In this document: positions 8,462-17,482 of the stretch, in pieces
Position numbering within the stretch: the first letter of the stretch is position 1
Layout: every line of letters begins with the position of its first letter
NCBI GenBank assembly: GCA_040389445.1
Contig: JAZJZX010000002.1
Span: 248,001-312,000 of the forward strand
DNA from: UBA5189 sp040389445
GTDB taxonomy: Bacteria > Chloroflexota > Limnocylindria > Limnocylindrales > CSP1-4
Direction: 5' to 3'
DNA: 64,000 bases
Notes under the pieces: model-generated
What the model saw: only the letters and a program-made list of their open reading frames with translations
Database searches by the model: none
What the model was told of the DNA's origin: nothing
Translations under genes and position numbers: made by a program

Positions 8462-9255
8462 TGGCTCGGGCACCCCTCGTTCGGCCGACCGACGCGCCCC
8501 CGACGGCCCACGAGACCGAGATCGCGATGGACGAGGGCCGATCCGCCGCGCTCGACACGACATCCGTCGACCCGGCTGTCCCTCGTCACGTCGCGATCAT
8601 CATGGACGGGAATCGACGCTGGGCCAGGCAGCGTGGACTCGACGAACTCGAGGGTCACCCGGCCGGCGTCGAGGCGATCAGGACGGTCCTCCGCCATGCA
8701 CGACGGCGCGGCATCAGGGCGTTGACGCTGTACGCGTTCAGCCGCGAGAACTGGGCACGCAGCGACGACGAGGTCAGGGCGCTGTTCGGGCTCCTCGAAG
8801 CGGCGATCCGCGGCGAGACGGACGAACTGCGCGCCCAGGGCGTGCGGGTCCGGATGATCGGGCGCATGGAGGAGCTGCCGGCCGCGACGCGTGCCTCGAT
8901 CGACGATGCGCTGTCCGCGACGGCCGGCGGCGCCGAGATGCTCCTCACGATTGCGTTCAACTACGCCGGCCGCACCGAGCTGGTGGATGCCATCCGGCGG
9001 ATCGTGGCATCGGGCGTCGCTGCCCAGGATGTCGATGAGGCCACCGTAGCAGGGGCTCTCTATACCGCGGGAACGCCGGATCCGGACCTCGTCATCCGGA
9101 CGGGAGGCGAGGAGCGGCTGTCCAATTTCCTGATCTGGCAGTCGGCGTATGCGGAGCTCGTGACCACCCCGACGCTGTGGCCCGACTTTGGTGCCGAGTC
9201 GCTCGACGCGGCGCTCGAGGCCTACGCCTCGCGCCAGCGACGTTTCGGGCGCTGA
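8461..9255 (+). CDS. uppS: isoprenyl (undecaprenyl) diphosphate synthase
   Basis: cis-Prenyltransferase that makes the C55 lipid carrier for cell wall precursors. Seen motifs: HVAIIMDGNRRWA with the catalytic Asp, LTLYAFSRENW, and the C-terminal DLVIRTGGEERLSNFLIWQ with the conserved Arg and Ser. About 40 residues precede the core, so an internal start is possible, but the GTG that overlaps the frr stop is favoured by coupling. Downstream cdsA, dxr and ispG make this an isoprenoid and membrane precursor group. Confidence 0.95.
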   Translation: MARAPLVRPTDAPPTAHETEIAMDEGRSAALDTTSVDPAVPRHVAIIMDGNRRWARQRGLDELEGHPAGVEAIRTVLRHARRRGIRALTLYAFSRENWARSDDEVRALFGLLEAAIRGETDELRAQGVRVRMIGRMEELPAATRASIDDALSATAGGAEMLLTIAFNYAGRTELVDAIRRIVASGVAAQDVDEATVAGALYTAGTPDPDLVIRTGGEERLSNFLIWQSAYAELVTTPTLWPDFGAESLDAALEAYASRQRRFGR

Positions 9256-9262
9256 TCGATTC

Positions 9263-10093
9263 ATGCTCAACGATCGCATTCGGAGCGCTGCCGTCCTCGT
9301 CCCGCCGCTCCTCCTGGTCGTGTGGCTCGGGGGTCCGTGGCTGTCTCTGCTCGTGGCGGTCGCCGTCGGCTTTGCTGCCCGTGAAGTCTTCAAGCTGCTC
9401 GAGGCGGCGGGTCATGCGGCGTTTCCGGCGCTCGGCGCGGTCCTCGCGATCGTCGTGGCGGTCAGCGATGCCATCCCGTCGCTGCCCTCCGGTTCCGGGC
9501 TCCTCCTGGCGAGCGTCGGGATCCTGCTGACGGGTGCCGCTGCCCTGACGCGCGAAGATCCGCGGGAGGGCCTCGCCGGGTTCATGACGACCACGTTCGG
9601 TGCCCTGTACGTGGGCCTGCTCGGGTTCGTTCCGCGGCTGGCAGACCAGGCGCCGACCGTCGCCGACTCGGCCCCGCTCGCGGTCCTCGGTGCGGAGCGT
9701 GGTTGGCTGCTCCTGCTCGTCCTGGGCGTCTGGGCCTATGACTCGGGGGCGTACCTGGTCGGCCGGCGCTACGGGCGGCGTCGGTTCATGCGCCACATTT
9801 CGCCGGCCAAGACGGTCGAAGGCGCGATCGGCGGCACGGTCGCCGTGACGATCATCGCCACCTTGATGGTGGCGGGGCTTGGATTCAGCCCCGTTCACGG
9901 CCTGGTCCTGGGACCGATCATCGCGGCTGCTGCCCAGGCCGGCGACCTCGTGGAATCGATGCTGAAGCGGGCCGCGGGGGTCAAGGATTCGGGCCTCCTC
10001 ATCCCCGGCCACGGCGGCATCCTTGATCGTCTCGACTCATTCCTGTTCGCCGCCCCCGCCGTGGTCCTGTACGTCCTCGTGGCATTCCGCTGA
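9263..10093 (+). CDS. cdsA: phosphatidate cytidylyltransferase
   Basis: Integral membrane enzyme that makes CDP-diacylglycerol for phospholipid synthesis. There are several hydrophobic segments from residue 8 onward. The C-terminal signature SPAKTVEGAIGG, then GDLVESMLKRAAGVKDSG and PGHGGILDRLDS, is the CdsA hallmark with the metal-binding Asp residues. I start at ATG 9263, just after the uppS stop; the frame is open further upstream into uppS but that is unlikely to be used. Length 276 is typical. Confidence 0.95.
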   Translation: MLNDRIRSAAVLVPPLLLVVWLGGPWLSLLVAVAVGFAAREVFKLLEAAGHAAFPALGAVLAIVVAVSDAIPSLPSGSGLLLASVGILLTGAAALTREDPREGLAGFMTTTFGALYVGLLGFVPRLADQAPTVADSAPLAVLGAERGWLLLLVLGVWAYDSGAYLVGRRYGRRRFMRHISPAKTVEGAIGGTVAVTIIATLMVAGLGFSPVHGLVLGPIIAAAAQAGDLVESMLKRAAGVKDSGLLIPGHGGILDRLDSFLFAAPAVVLYVLVAFR

Positions 10094-10109
10094 TCCGGAG
10101 GATGGGATC

Positions 10110-11324
10110 ATGAAGCCGTCGGAGCCACGGGTGCGCGTCGTCCTGCTCGGATCAACGGGATCGATCGGGCGCCAGACCTTCGACGTTCTGCGGCGTGATC
10201 CGCGGTTCGAAATCGTGGGACTCGGCGCGGGACGCAACGCCCGGCTCCTCGGCGACCAGGTGCGGGCGACCAATCCTGCCGTCGCCGTCCTGGCGGGGGA
10301 TGCCGACGTCCACGCGCTGGGCCCCATGCCCAATGGAACCCTGATCCAGGTGGGGGACGACGCACTCACGGATCTGGCGGCGCGCCGTGACCTCGACCTC
10401 CTGATCGTGGGAACGGGAGGCATGGTCGGTCTGCGGCCGGTCGTTGCGGCGCTGGGTGCCGGCACGCCGGTCGCGACGGCCAACAAGGAAACCCTGGTCG
10501 CGGCCGGCCACATCGTCATGCCCCTGGCCCGGGCGCTGGCTTCGGCCCGGGCGGCGGTTGATCCATGGGATCCGCTGGCCGGTCCGCTGGCCTGGGTCCG
10601 TCCGATCGATTCGGAGCATTCCGCGATCTGGCAGTGTCTGGCCGGCGAACGGGCGGATTCGATCGCTCGCCTGATCCTGACGGCCTCGGGTGGCCCGTTC
10701 CTGGATCTGGACTGGCAGCACCTTGCGGCGGTGACGCCGGCGCAGGCCCTTCGCCATCCGACATGGTCGATGGGGGACAAGATCTCCATCGACAGCGCCA
10801 CGCTTGCGAACAAGGGGCTCGAGGTCGTGGAGGCACACTGGCTGTACGATGTTCCGTACGACATGATCGACGTCGTCATTCACCCCCAGTCGGTCGTGCA
10901 TTCCGCCGTCCAGTTCGTCGATGGTTCCGTGAAGGCCCAGCTGGGGACCCCTGACATGCGCTTGCCCATCCAATACGCCCTGACCTACCCGGAGCGTCGG
11001 CCGTCGCCGGCCGTGGCGCCCGATCTGGCCTCGCTCGGGCACCTGGAGTTTCGTGCCCCGGATGTGGCGCGCTTTCCAGCGCTTCGGATCGCGCGCGAGG
11101 CCGGTCTCCAGGGACCCTGGGCCACGGCTACCCTGATCGCCGCCGACGAGGTCGCCGTCGCCCGATTCCTTGCCGGCACCCTCGACTTTCCCGGCATTCC
11201 GCGACTGATGGAACGGGCGATTGCGCTGTTCGGAACCCGCGGCGGCCCGCCGCCCGTCATCGAGGATCTGGTCGCACTGGATCGACAGGTCAGGGATCGC
11301 TTCGCGACCGGGCCGATCGCATGA
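10110..11324 (+). CDS. dxr: 1-deoxy-D-xylulose 5-phosphate reductoisomerase
   Basis: Second step of the MEP isoprenoid pathway: DXP to MEP with NADPH. Motifs: VVLLGSTGSIGRQT (nucleotide binding), ATANKETLVAAG, DSEHSAIWQCL, LTASGGPF, the metal and substrate block MGDKISIDSATLANKGLEVVEAHWL, and VIHPQSVVHSAVQF. ATG 10110 has GGAGG eight bases upstream, giving 405 residues. With ispG two genes later it shows that this organism uses the MEP route. Confidence 0.97.
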   Translation: MKPSEPRVRVVLLGSTGSIGRQTFDVLRRDPRFEIVGLGAGRNARLLGDQVRATNPAVAVLAGDADVHALGPMPNGTLIQVGDDALTDLAARRDLDLLIVGTGGMVGLRPVVAALGAGTPVATANKETLVAAGHIVMPLARALASARAAVDPWDPLAGPLAWVRPIDSEHSAIWQCLAGERADSIARLILTASGGPFLDLDWQHLAAVTPAQALRHPTWSMGDKISIDSATLANKGLEVVEAHWLYDVPYDMIDVVIHPQSVVHSAVQFVDGSVKAQLGTPDMRLPIQYALTYPERRPSPAVAPDLASLGHLEFRAPDVARFPALRIAREAGLQGPWATATLIAADEVAVARFLAGTLDFPGIPRLMERAIALFGTRGGPPPVIEDLVALDRQVRDRFATGPIA

Positions 11325-12427
11325 TCGAACTTGGCCGGACCGTCGTCACGATCGTCCTGTTCTTCGGAATCCTCGGCGCGCTCGTGGTCATTCACGAACT
11401 CGGCCACTTCATCGTGGCGAAGCTCTTCCGGGTGCGGGTCCTGGAGTTCGGGATCGGATTTCCGCCGCGTGCCAAGGTCCTTCGCGACGTCGGGGAGACG
11501 GTCTATACCCTGAACTGGCTGCCCATCGGGGGGTTCGTGAAGCTCGAGGGTGAGGATGGGGACGACGCCGACGACCCGCGTTCCTTTTCTGCCCAGGGCC
11601 TGCCGAAGAAGCTCCTGATCCTCGTTGCAGGCGTGGTCATGAACGTGGCCCTTGCGGCGGCCATCTTCACGGGGATCGCCCTGACGGGTGATCCGGCGAT
11701 CGGCGTCTACGTCCCGTACGTCGAGCCGGGGTCACCGGCCGACACCGCCGGGATCCAGGTCGGTGACGTCATCGAGCGGGTGGACGGGCAGGCCTTCGGG
11801 GCGTTCGGGCCCGGCTCGGTCCTGGGCACTCTCCGCGACAGCGCCGGCACGACGGTGACGCTGACGATCCGTCGCGCGGACACCGTGATGAACCTGCCCG
11901 CCACCTTGCGCGCCCCGGAGCAGGTCAATGAAGGCAAGGGTGCTCTCGGGATCGGCAAGGTCGGCACCCTGCCGCTGGAACCACGCTCGACGCCCGACCG
12001 CATCCGGTATTCGGTGGATGTGGCCCTGGCGCTCGGCGTGGAGCGCACCGAGTCGGCGATGCGGCTCATCGTGGACGGCGTCGGCCAGCTTGCGACGGCG
12101 ATTGTCACGCGGCCGACCGAGCCGCCGCCGGCATCGGGACCGATCGGCATCGCCACCCAGATCGGGGACATCTTCTGGACGCTCGGGCCCATCGTGACGC
12201 TGTACCTTGCCGGCATCCTGTCGGCCAACCTCGCGGTCGTGAACATCCTTCCGTTCCCGCCGCTCGATGGTGGCCGGATCCTCATCCTCGTTCTGAAGCG
12301 GATGGCCGGCTCACGGCTGTCGCTGCGGGTCGAGCGGCTCACCTATGTGGTGGGCTTCGCGATGTTGCTGGCGTTTCTCGTGTGGGTGACCGGGTTCGAC
12401 ATCGCACGGGGTCTCGCCGGGGGATGA
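11321..12427 (+). CDS. rseP: site-2 zinc metalloprotease RseP
   Basis: Intramembrane protease of regulated proteolysis. The first membrane helix carries HELGH (residues about 25-29), the zinc site. One PDZ domain follows near residues 125-205 (EPGSPADTAGIQVGDVIERV). The second catalytic motif is in ILPFPPLDGGRI near residue 310. At 368 residues it has a single PDZ domain, as in Gram-positive RasP, not two as in E. coli. It starts in an ATGA overlap with dxr and ends the same way into ispG, the common dxr-rseP-ispG order. Confidence 0.95.
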   Translation: MIELGRTVVTIVLFFGILGALVVIHELGHFIVAKLFRVRVLEFGIGFPPRAKVLRDVGETVYTLNWLPIGGFVKLEGEDGDDADDPRSFSAQGLPKKLLILVAGVVMNVALAAAIFTGIALTGDPAIGVYVPYVEPGSPADTAGIQVGDVIERVDGQAFGAFGPGSVLGTLRDSAGTTVTLTIRRADTVMNLPATLRAPEQVNEGKGALGIGKVGTLPLEPRSTPDRIRYSVDVALALGVERTESAMRLIVDGVGQLATAIVTRPTEPPPASGPIGIATQIGDIFWTLGPIVTLYLAGILSANLAVVNILPFPPLDGGRILILVLKRMAGSRLSLRVERLTYVVGFAMLLAFLVWVTGFDIARGLAGG

Positions 12428-13674
12428 CCACGCCCGACCGCGTTCGGCCGATGCGGCGCCCGACGGTCTCCGTCGACGTCGGAGGGGTGCTCGTCGGCAG
12501 CGCCCATCCGATCGTCGTCCAGTCGATGACGAATACGGACACAGTCGACGCCGACGCCACCGCGATCCAGGTGGCACGGCTCGCACACGCCGGCAGCCAG
12601 CTCGTACGGGTCACGGTGAACACCGACGCCGCGGCCGCGGCCGTTCCCGAGATCCTTCGCAAGCTCGCCGATCTGGGGGTCGCGGTCCCGATCGTCGGGG
12701 ACTTCCACTACAACGGCCACAAGCTCCTGATGGATCATCCGGCGACGGCAGCCGGCTTGGCCAAGTACCGCATCAACCCCGGCAACGTCGGCGCCAAGCG
12801 TCACGACGAGCATTTCCAGACGATCGTCCGCGTTGCCATCGAGCACGACAAGCCGGTTCGGATCGGCGTGAACTGGGGCTCATTGGACCAGCAGCTCCTG
12901 ACGGCGTTGATGGACGCGAACGCGAGGCTTGCTGCACCTCGGGACGCCCGCGACGTGATGATCGAGGCGATGATCGAGTCGGCGATGCGGTCGGCCGAGC
13001 TCGCAGAGCAGACCGGTCTGCGGCACGATCGGATCATCGTCTCGGCCAAGGTGTCACGGGTCAGGGACCTCGTGGATGTCTATCGCCTGCTGGCGACCCG
13101 CTCGGACTACCCGCTGCATCTGGGCTTGACCGAGGCCGGCCTCGGCATGAAAGGCGTTGTGGCGTCGACCGCCGGGATCGCGATCCTTCTCGAGGAGGGG
13201 ATCGGGGACACCATCCGGGTGTCGCTGACGCCGGCCCCGGGCGGAGAGCGCGAGGAAGAGGTTCGCGTGGCCCAGCAGATCCTTCAGTCCATGGGCCTGC
13301 GCGCATTCCTCCCGCAGGTCAGCGCGTGTCCGGGTTGCGGGCGCACGACCTCGACGTTTTTCCAGGAGATGGCGGAGCGAATCCAGGCGCATCTCCGTGA
13401 CCGGATGACCGAATGGCAGCAGACCCGTCCGGGCGTCGAGGAAATGACCGTTGCCGTCATGGGCTGTGTCGTGAACGGTCCGGGCGAATCGAAGCACGCG
13501 GACATCGGGATCAGCCTGCCGGGCACCTTTGAGGACCCCGTCGCCCCGGTGTTCATGGACGGGAAGCTGGACCGGACGCTGCGAGGAGAGGGCCTGGTGG
13601 ACGAGTTCATCGACGTCCTGGAGGCCTACGTGGCGCGTCGCTACCCGGGCGACCCGGAGCACGTTCCGGCATGA
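12424..13674 (+). CDS. ispG: 4-hydroxy-3-methylbut-2-enyl-diphosphate synthase
   Basis: Iron-sulfur enzyme that converts MEcPP to HMBPP late in the MEP pathway. Landmarks: HPIVVQSMTNTDT, LVRVTVNT, DFHYNGH, YRINPGNVG, VRIGVNWGSL, and the cluster ligands CPGCGRT and GCVVNGPGES. Length 416 matches the short bacterial form without the plant insert. ATG 12424 overlaps the rseP stop. The conserved rimP gene, often next to nusA, is absent downstream. Confidence 0.97.
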   Translation: MTTPDRVRPMRRPTVSVDVGGVLVGSAHPIVVQSMTNTDTVDADATAIQVARLAHAGSQLVRVTVNTDAAAAAVPEILRKLADLGVAVPIVGDFHYNGHKLLMDHPATAAGLAKYRINPGNVGAKRHDEHFQTIVRVAIEHDKPVRIGVNWGSLDQQLLTALMDANARLAAPRDARDVMIEAMIESAMRSAELAEQTGLRHDRIIVSAKVSRVRDLVDVYRLLATRSDYPLHLGLTEAGLGMKGVVASTAGIAILLEEGIGDTIRVSLTPAPGGEREEEVRVAQQILQSMGLRAFLPQVSACPGCGRTTSTFFQEMAERIQAHLRDRMTEWQQTRPGVEEMTVAVMGCVVNGPGESKHADIGISLPGTFEDPVAPVFMDGKLDRTLRGEGLVDEFIDVLEAYVARRYPGDPEHVPA

Positions 13675-13704
13675 CCGCCGTTCGACGGTCCACGGGTCCG
13701 GGTG

Positions 13705-13710
13705 TATACT
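13705..13710 (+). promoter_or_regulatory. TATACT promoter for nusA operon
   Basis: TATACT followed by CCGGCCCGGA matches the word before rpsB and rplS. The expected start near 13717 lies only about 25 bases before an intrinsic terminator, so this promoter feeds a leader attenuator. Confidence 0.6.
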
Positions 13711-13742
13711 CCGGCCCGGAATCGAATGGCCGCCTCCGAAGG

Positions 13743-13769
13743 ACGTGGGTGACCCCCACGTATTTTTTT
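13743..13769 (+). terminator. intrinsic terminator in nusA leader
   Basis: ACGTGGG pairs with CCCACGT around TGACC, then one A and seven Ts. This is the only textbook rho-independent terminator I found in the window, and it lies between the nusA promoter and the nusA start. That position suggests attenuation of the nusA-infB operon, with NusA as the natural effector; the regulation is inferred. Confidence 0.85.
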
Positions 13770-13794
13770 CGGGCGACCGAACCGCAGACGGACA

Positions 13795-15240
13795 GTGATG
13801 GAGGGCGATGCGACCGTGAGTCGAGATTTCATCGGTGCCCTCCTCCAGCTCAACGCTGAGAAGCAGGTCCCGCGCGAGCAGTTGATCAGGACGGTCGAGG
13901 ACGCGATCGCTTCCGCCTATCGGCGCATCGCGAACGAAGAGGACATCCACGTCGAGATCGATGCCGACAGCGGCAAGATTCGCGTCTTCCGCGCTCGAAC
14001 CGTGGCCGCGGACGTGGAGGACCCCCTCACGGAATTCACGCTCGAGGACGCGCGGGCCGTCAAGCCGGACGCCCAGATCGGCGAGCTCGTGGAGACGGAG
14101 CAACTCGATGGTGACGTGTTCGGGCGGATCGGTGCCCAGACCGCCAAGCAGGTTGTCCTGCAGCGCCTTCGGGAAGCCGAGCGGGACGTCGTCTACGACC
14201 AGTTTGCGAGCCGCGAAGGCGAATTGATCACCGGCACGGTGAACCGGGTCGAACCGCGCGCGATCATCCTGGATGTCGGCAAGGGCGTCGAGGGGATCCT
14301 GGCGACCACCGAGCAGTCACCGCTCGAGCACTACCGGATCGGACAGAACGTCAAGGCGTTCGTGCTCGAAGTGCGACGCCTGCCCAAGGGTCCGGCGCTC
14401 TTCGTGACGCGGACGCACAAGGGCTTCCTCAAGCGCCTGTTCGAACTCGAAGTCCCGGAGATCCACAGCGGTACGGTCGAGATCCGGGCGATCGCGCGTG
14501 AGGCCGGCAGCCGCAGCAAGGTTGCCGTGGGCTCGCGCCAGGAGGGCCTCGATCCGGTCGGCGCAACCGTCGGGCAGCGAGGCTCGCGCGTCCAGGCGGT
14601 GGTCGCGGAGCTCGGCGGCGAGAAGATCGACGTGATTCCCTGGAATGACGACGCAGCCGCCTTCGTTGCCAATGCACTCTCGCCGGCCCAGGTCCTGTCC
14701 GTGGATATCGATGTCGAACACCGGATCGCGAACGTGACGGTGCCCGAGCGGATGCTCTCGCTGGCGATCGGCCGGGAGGGTCAGAACGCCCGTCTCGCCG
14801 CGCGACTCACGGGCTGGCGGATCGACATTCGGAGTGACGTGTCGGTCGCGGAGGCGCGGGCCGCCGAGGCCGCGGGATCGCCCGACGCCCCTTCGACGCC
14901 GACGCCGGCTGCCGAGATTCCGATCGACATGGCCGATGCCGTGGCCGTCGCCTCCGTCGATCCTGCCACCGAAGTCGAGCCGGCGGCGGACGCAACCGTG
15001 GCTGAGGCTCCGGTCCGGAAGACTCGAGCCCGCGCGAAGAAGGTTGAGGCCGAGGAATCCTCGACGCCGGCCGTCGAGGAAGCCCCGGCCGGGAAGACCC
15101 GAGCGCGAACGGCCAAGGTCGTCGTCGAACCTTCGGGTCGTGCGACCGCGGAACCTTCGGGTGATCCAACCGCGGATGTCCCAATTGCCAGGACGCGAGC
15201 GCGCACGAAGAAGGTCGCCACCGAGGAGGTGGCGTCGTAG
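13795..15240 (+). CDS. nusA: transcription termination/antitermination factor NusA
   Basis: Binds RNA polymerase and nascent RNA to control pausing and termination. The N-terminal domain (DFIGALLQLNAEKQVPREQL), S1 domain (ELITGTVNRVEPRAIILDVG), and two KH domains (GQRGSRVQAVVAELGGEKIDVI; LAIGREGQNARLAARLTGW, cited as regions) are in order. After about residue 350 comes a tail with three copies of a basic TRAR motif between acidic linkers, in place of the E. coli acidic repeats. The start is unclear: GTG 13795, ATG 13798 and GTG 13819 are all in frame; 13819 gives the usual family N-terminus. Confidence 0.95.
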   Translation: MMEGDATVSRDFIGALLQLNAEKQVPREQLIRTVEDAIASAYRRIANEEDIHVEIDADSGKIRVFRARTVAADVEDPLTEFTLEDARAVKPDAQIGELVETEQLDGDVFGRIGAQTAKQVVLQRLREAERDVVYDQFASREGELITGTVNRVEPRAIILDVGKGVEGILATTEQSPLEHYRIGQNVKAFVLEVRRLPKGPALFVTRTHKGFLKRLFELEVPEIHSGTVEIRAIAREAGSRSKVAVGSRQEGLDPVGATVGQRGSRVQAVVAELGGEKIDVIPWNDDAAAFVANALSPAQVLSVDIDVEHRIANVTVPERMLSLAIGREGQNARLAARLTGWRIDIRSDVSVAEARAAEAAGSPDAPSTPTPAAEIPIDMADAVAVASVDPATEVEPAADATVAEAPVRKTRARAKKVEAEESSTPAVEEAPAGKTRARTAKVVVEPSGRATAEPSGDPTADVPIARTRARTKKVATEEVAS

Positions 15241-15251
15241 GCGCGGGGGTC

Positions 15252-15554
15252 ATGACGGCCCCCGAGCGCAGGATCCCGACGCGTTCGTGCGTCGCCTGTC
15301 GGACGGCGCGTCCGAAGCGGGACCTCCTGCGGGTCGTACGCGCCCCGGATGGTGCCGTGGCAGCAGATCCGACGGGCAGGCTGAACGGGCGCGGCGCGTA
15401 TGTGTGCCGTGACCTTGCCTGCATCACGAACGCCTTGAACCGAGGCGCCCTCAGCCGGGCCCTCCATACCCCGGTCCGCGAGGGGCTCCGCGAAGAGCTC
15501 CTCGCCACGGACCCGCATCTGAAACTTGAAGGAGGAGCCCATGGCCAGGAGTAG
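15252..15554 (+). CDS. rnpM: YlxR/RnpM family RNA-binding protein
   Basis: About 100 residues with the DUF448 pattern: RSCVACRTARPKRDLLRVVR, then DPTGRLNGRGAYVC. The family sits between nusA and infB in most Gram-positive bacteria and has been linked to RNase P modulation in Bacillus; that role is family knowledge. The four-cysteine arrangement (CVAC, CRDLAC) is kept. The last 14 bases overlap infB. Confidence 0.93.
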   Translation: MTAPERRIPTRSCVACRTARPKRDLLRVVRAPDGAVAADPTGRLNGRGAYVCRDLACITNALNRGALSRALHTPVREGLREELLATDPHLKLEGGAHGQE

Positions 15555-17448
15555 GAGCGGCACCCGCGGCCGTCGTGGGCCCCGCAAGCCACCGCGTCGA
15601 GATGGATCGTTCGCACCGGGCGGCGTCCAGACGCTGGACCCGCGCGAGCGTGGCGCGGTCGAGTTGCCCGCGACGATCACCGTCAAGGAGCTGGCAGAAC
15701 GCTTCGGTGTCAACCCCGCGGACGTGATCCGCGAGCTCATCAAGAGCGGCATCTTCGCGACCATCAATCAGCTGATCGACCGCGACACCGCCTCGCTCGT
15801 CGCCTCCGAACTGGGCTATGAAGTCGCCGAAGCCGATGCGTCCGCCGGTGGCGCCGCGGGCGATGAGACCGAGGACGGCTCCTCGCCGGATGCCACGAAG
15901 GAAGAGCTCTTCACCGAGGACGACGACGCGAACCTGGTGGTGCGCGCGCCCATCGTCACCGTCATGGGTCACGTGGACCACGGCAAGACGAGCCTGCTGG
16001 ACGCCATCCGATCCACGACGGTCGCGGCGGGTGAACGAGGCGGCATCACCCAGCACATCGGCGCAAGCGAAGTGACGAAGGACGGCCGCCGGGTCGTCTT
16101 CCTCGACACGCCGGGCCACGAGGCATTCACCGCCATGCGGGCGCGCGGTGCCAAGGTGACCGACATTGCGATCGTCGTCGTGGCCGCCGATGACGGCGTG
16201 ATGCCCCAGACACTCGAGGCCATCAGTCACGCCAAGGCGGCCAAGGTGCCGTTGATCATCGCCCTCAACAAGATGGACAAGCCCGATGCCAATCCGGACC
16301 GGGTGAAGACCGAGTTGACCGAGGCCGGCGTGGTGGTCGAGGAATACGGCGGAGACACCCCGCTCGTTCCTGTATCGGCCAAGAGCCGGCTCGGGCTTGA
16401 CGACCTCGTGGACATGGTCCTGCTGGTCGCCGATCTCCAGGATCTGAAGGCGAACCCCAACCGACCGGCCATCGGCACCATCGTCGAGGCGCGCATGGAC
16501 AAGAACCGTGGTCCGGTGGCCACCGCGCTCGTCCAGACCGGGACGCTTCGGGTCGGCGACATCTTCGTCGTCGGCGAGACCTTCGGGCGCGTCCGGGCGC
16601 TCGAGAACGACAAGGGCAAGCGCATCAAGGAAGCGGGTCCGGCGACGGCCGCGGTCGTGCTCGGGCTCTCCCACGTGCCCGAGGCCGGCGACATCCTGCG
16701 CGCCGTGGTGGATGAGAAAGCTGCCCGGACGATGGTTGAAGGCCGCAAGGCCGACATTGCGGCCCGGAGCGGCGAGGGGAGCGGTCGCGCGACCCTGGAG
16801 GACCTCTACCGACAGATCCAGGCCGGCCAGGCCAAGGAGCTCCGGATCATTCTCAAGTCCGACGTGTCGGGCTCGCTCGGGGCGATCACCCACTCGCTGG
16901 GGCAGCTGGCAACCGACGAGGTCAAGATCAACATCCTGCACGAAGGTGCCGGAGAGATCACCGACAACGACATTCTGCTCGCCTCGGCCTCGAATGCCAT
17001 CGTGGTCGGCTTCAACACGAAGATCAGCGACACCGCGCGACGCGCCGCCGAGACGGAAAAGGTCGACGTCCGGCTGTACGACATCATCTACCAGCTCACC
17101 GACGACATCGAGAAGGCCCTTGGTGGCCTGCTCGAGCCGGAGCTCGTCGAGGCGATCGAAGGCCGGGCCGAGGTCCGCAAGCTCATCAAGGTAGGGAAGT
17201 CGACGGTCATTGCGGGCTCCTATGTCACGGACGGGCGGATGATCAAGGGCGGTGCCCGGGTCTGGCGCGGCGGCAAGATCATCGTCACGGACCGGATCGA
17301 GTCGCTCCGCCGCTTCCGGGACGATGTGCGCGAAGTGGCCCAGGGTTTCGAGTGCGGCATCGGTCTCGTCGGCTTCTCCGATCTGGCGGAGGGCGACGTG
17401 ATCGAGTGCTTCAGCACGCAGTCCGTGAGCCGATCGCTGTCGTCCTGA
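15541..17448 (+). CDS. infB: translation initiation factor IF-2
   Basis: GTPase that places fMet-tRNA on the 30S subunit. There is one N-terminal IF2N domain (VKELAERFGVNPADVIRELIK) and then the G domain: GHVDHGKT near residue 146, GGITQHIGA, DTPGHEAF, and NKMD, followed by domains II-IV with the C-terminal KVGKSTVIAGSYVTDGRM. At 635 residues it is a short IF2 with a brief basic N-terminus. ATG 15541 has GGAGG five bases upstream inside ylxR, so the genes overlap. Confidence 0.97.
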   Translation: MARSRSGTRGRRGPRKPPRRDGSFAPGGVQTLDPRERGAVELPATITVKELAERFGVNPADVIRELIKSGIFATINQLIDRDTASLVASELGYEVAEADASAGGAAGDETEDGSSPDATKEELFTEDDDANLVVRAPIVTVMGHVDHGKTSLLDAIRSTTVAAGERGGITQHIGASEVTKDGRRVVFLDTPGHEAFTAMRARGAKVTDIAIVVVAADDGVMPQTLEAISHAKAAKVPLIIALNKMDKPDANPDRVKTELTEAGVVVEEYGGDTPLVPVSAKSRLGLDDLVDMVLLVADLQDLKANPNRPAIGTIVEARMDKNRGPVATALVQTGTLRVGDIFVVGETFGRVRALENDKGKRIKEAGPATAAVVLGLSHVPEAGDILRAVVDEKAARTMVEGRKADIAARSGEGSGRATLEDLYRQIQAGQAKELRIILKSDVSGSLGAITHSLGQLATDEVKINILHEGAGEITDNDILLASASNAIVVGFNTKISDTARRAAETEKVDVRLYDIIYQLTDDIEKALGGLLEPELVEAIEGRAEVRKLIKVGKSTVIAGSYVTDGRMIKGGARVWRGGKIIVTDRIESLRRFRDDVREVAQGFECGIGLVGFSDLAEGDVIECFSTQSVSRSLSS

Positions 17449-17482
17449 CGGGCACACCTGCCCGCCAACGGCCGCACCTGCG

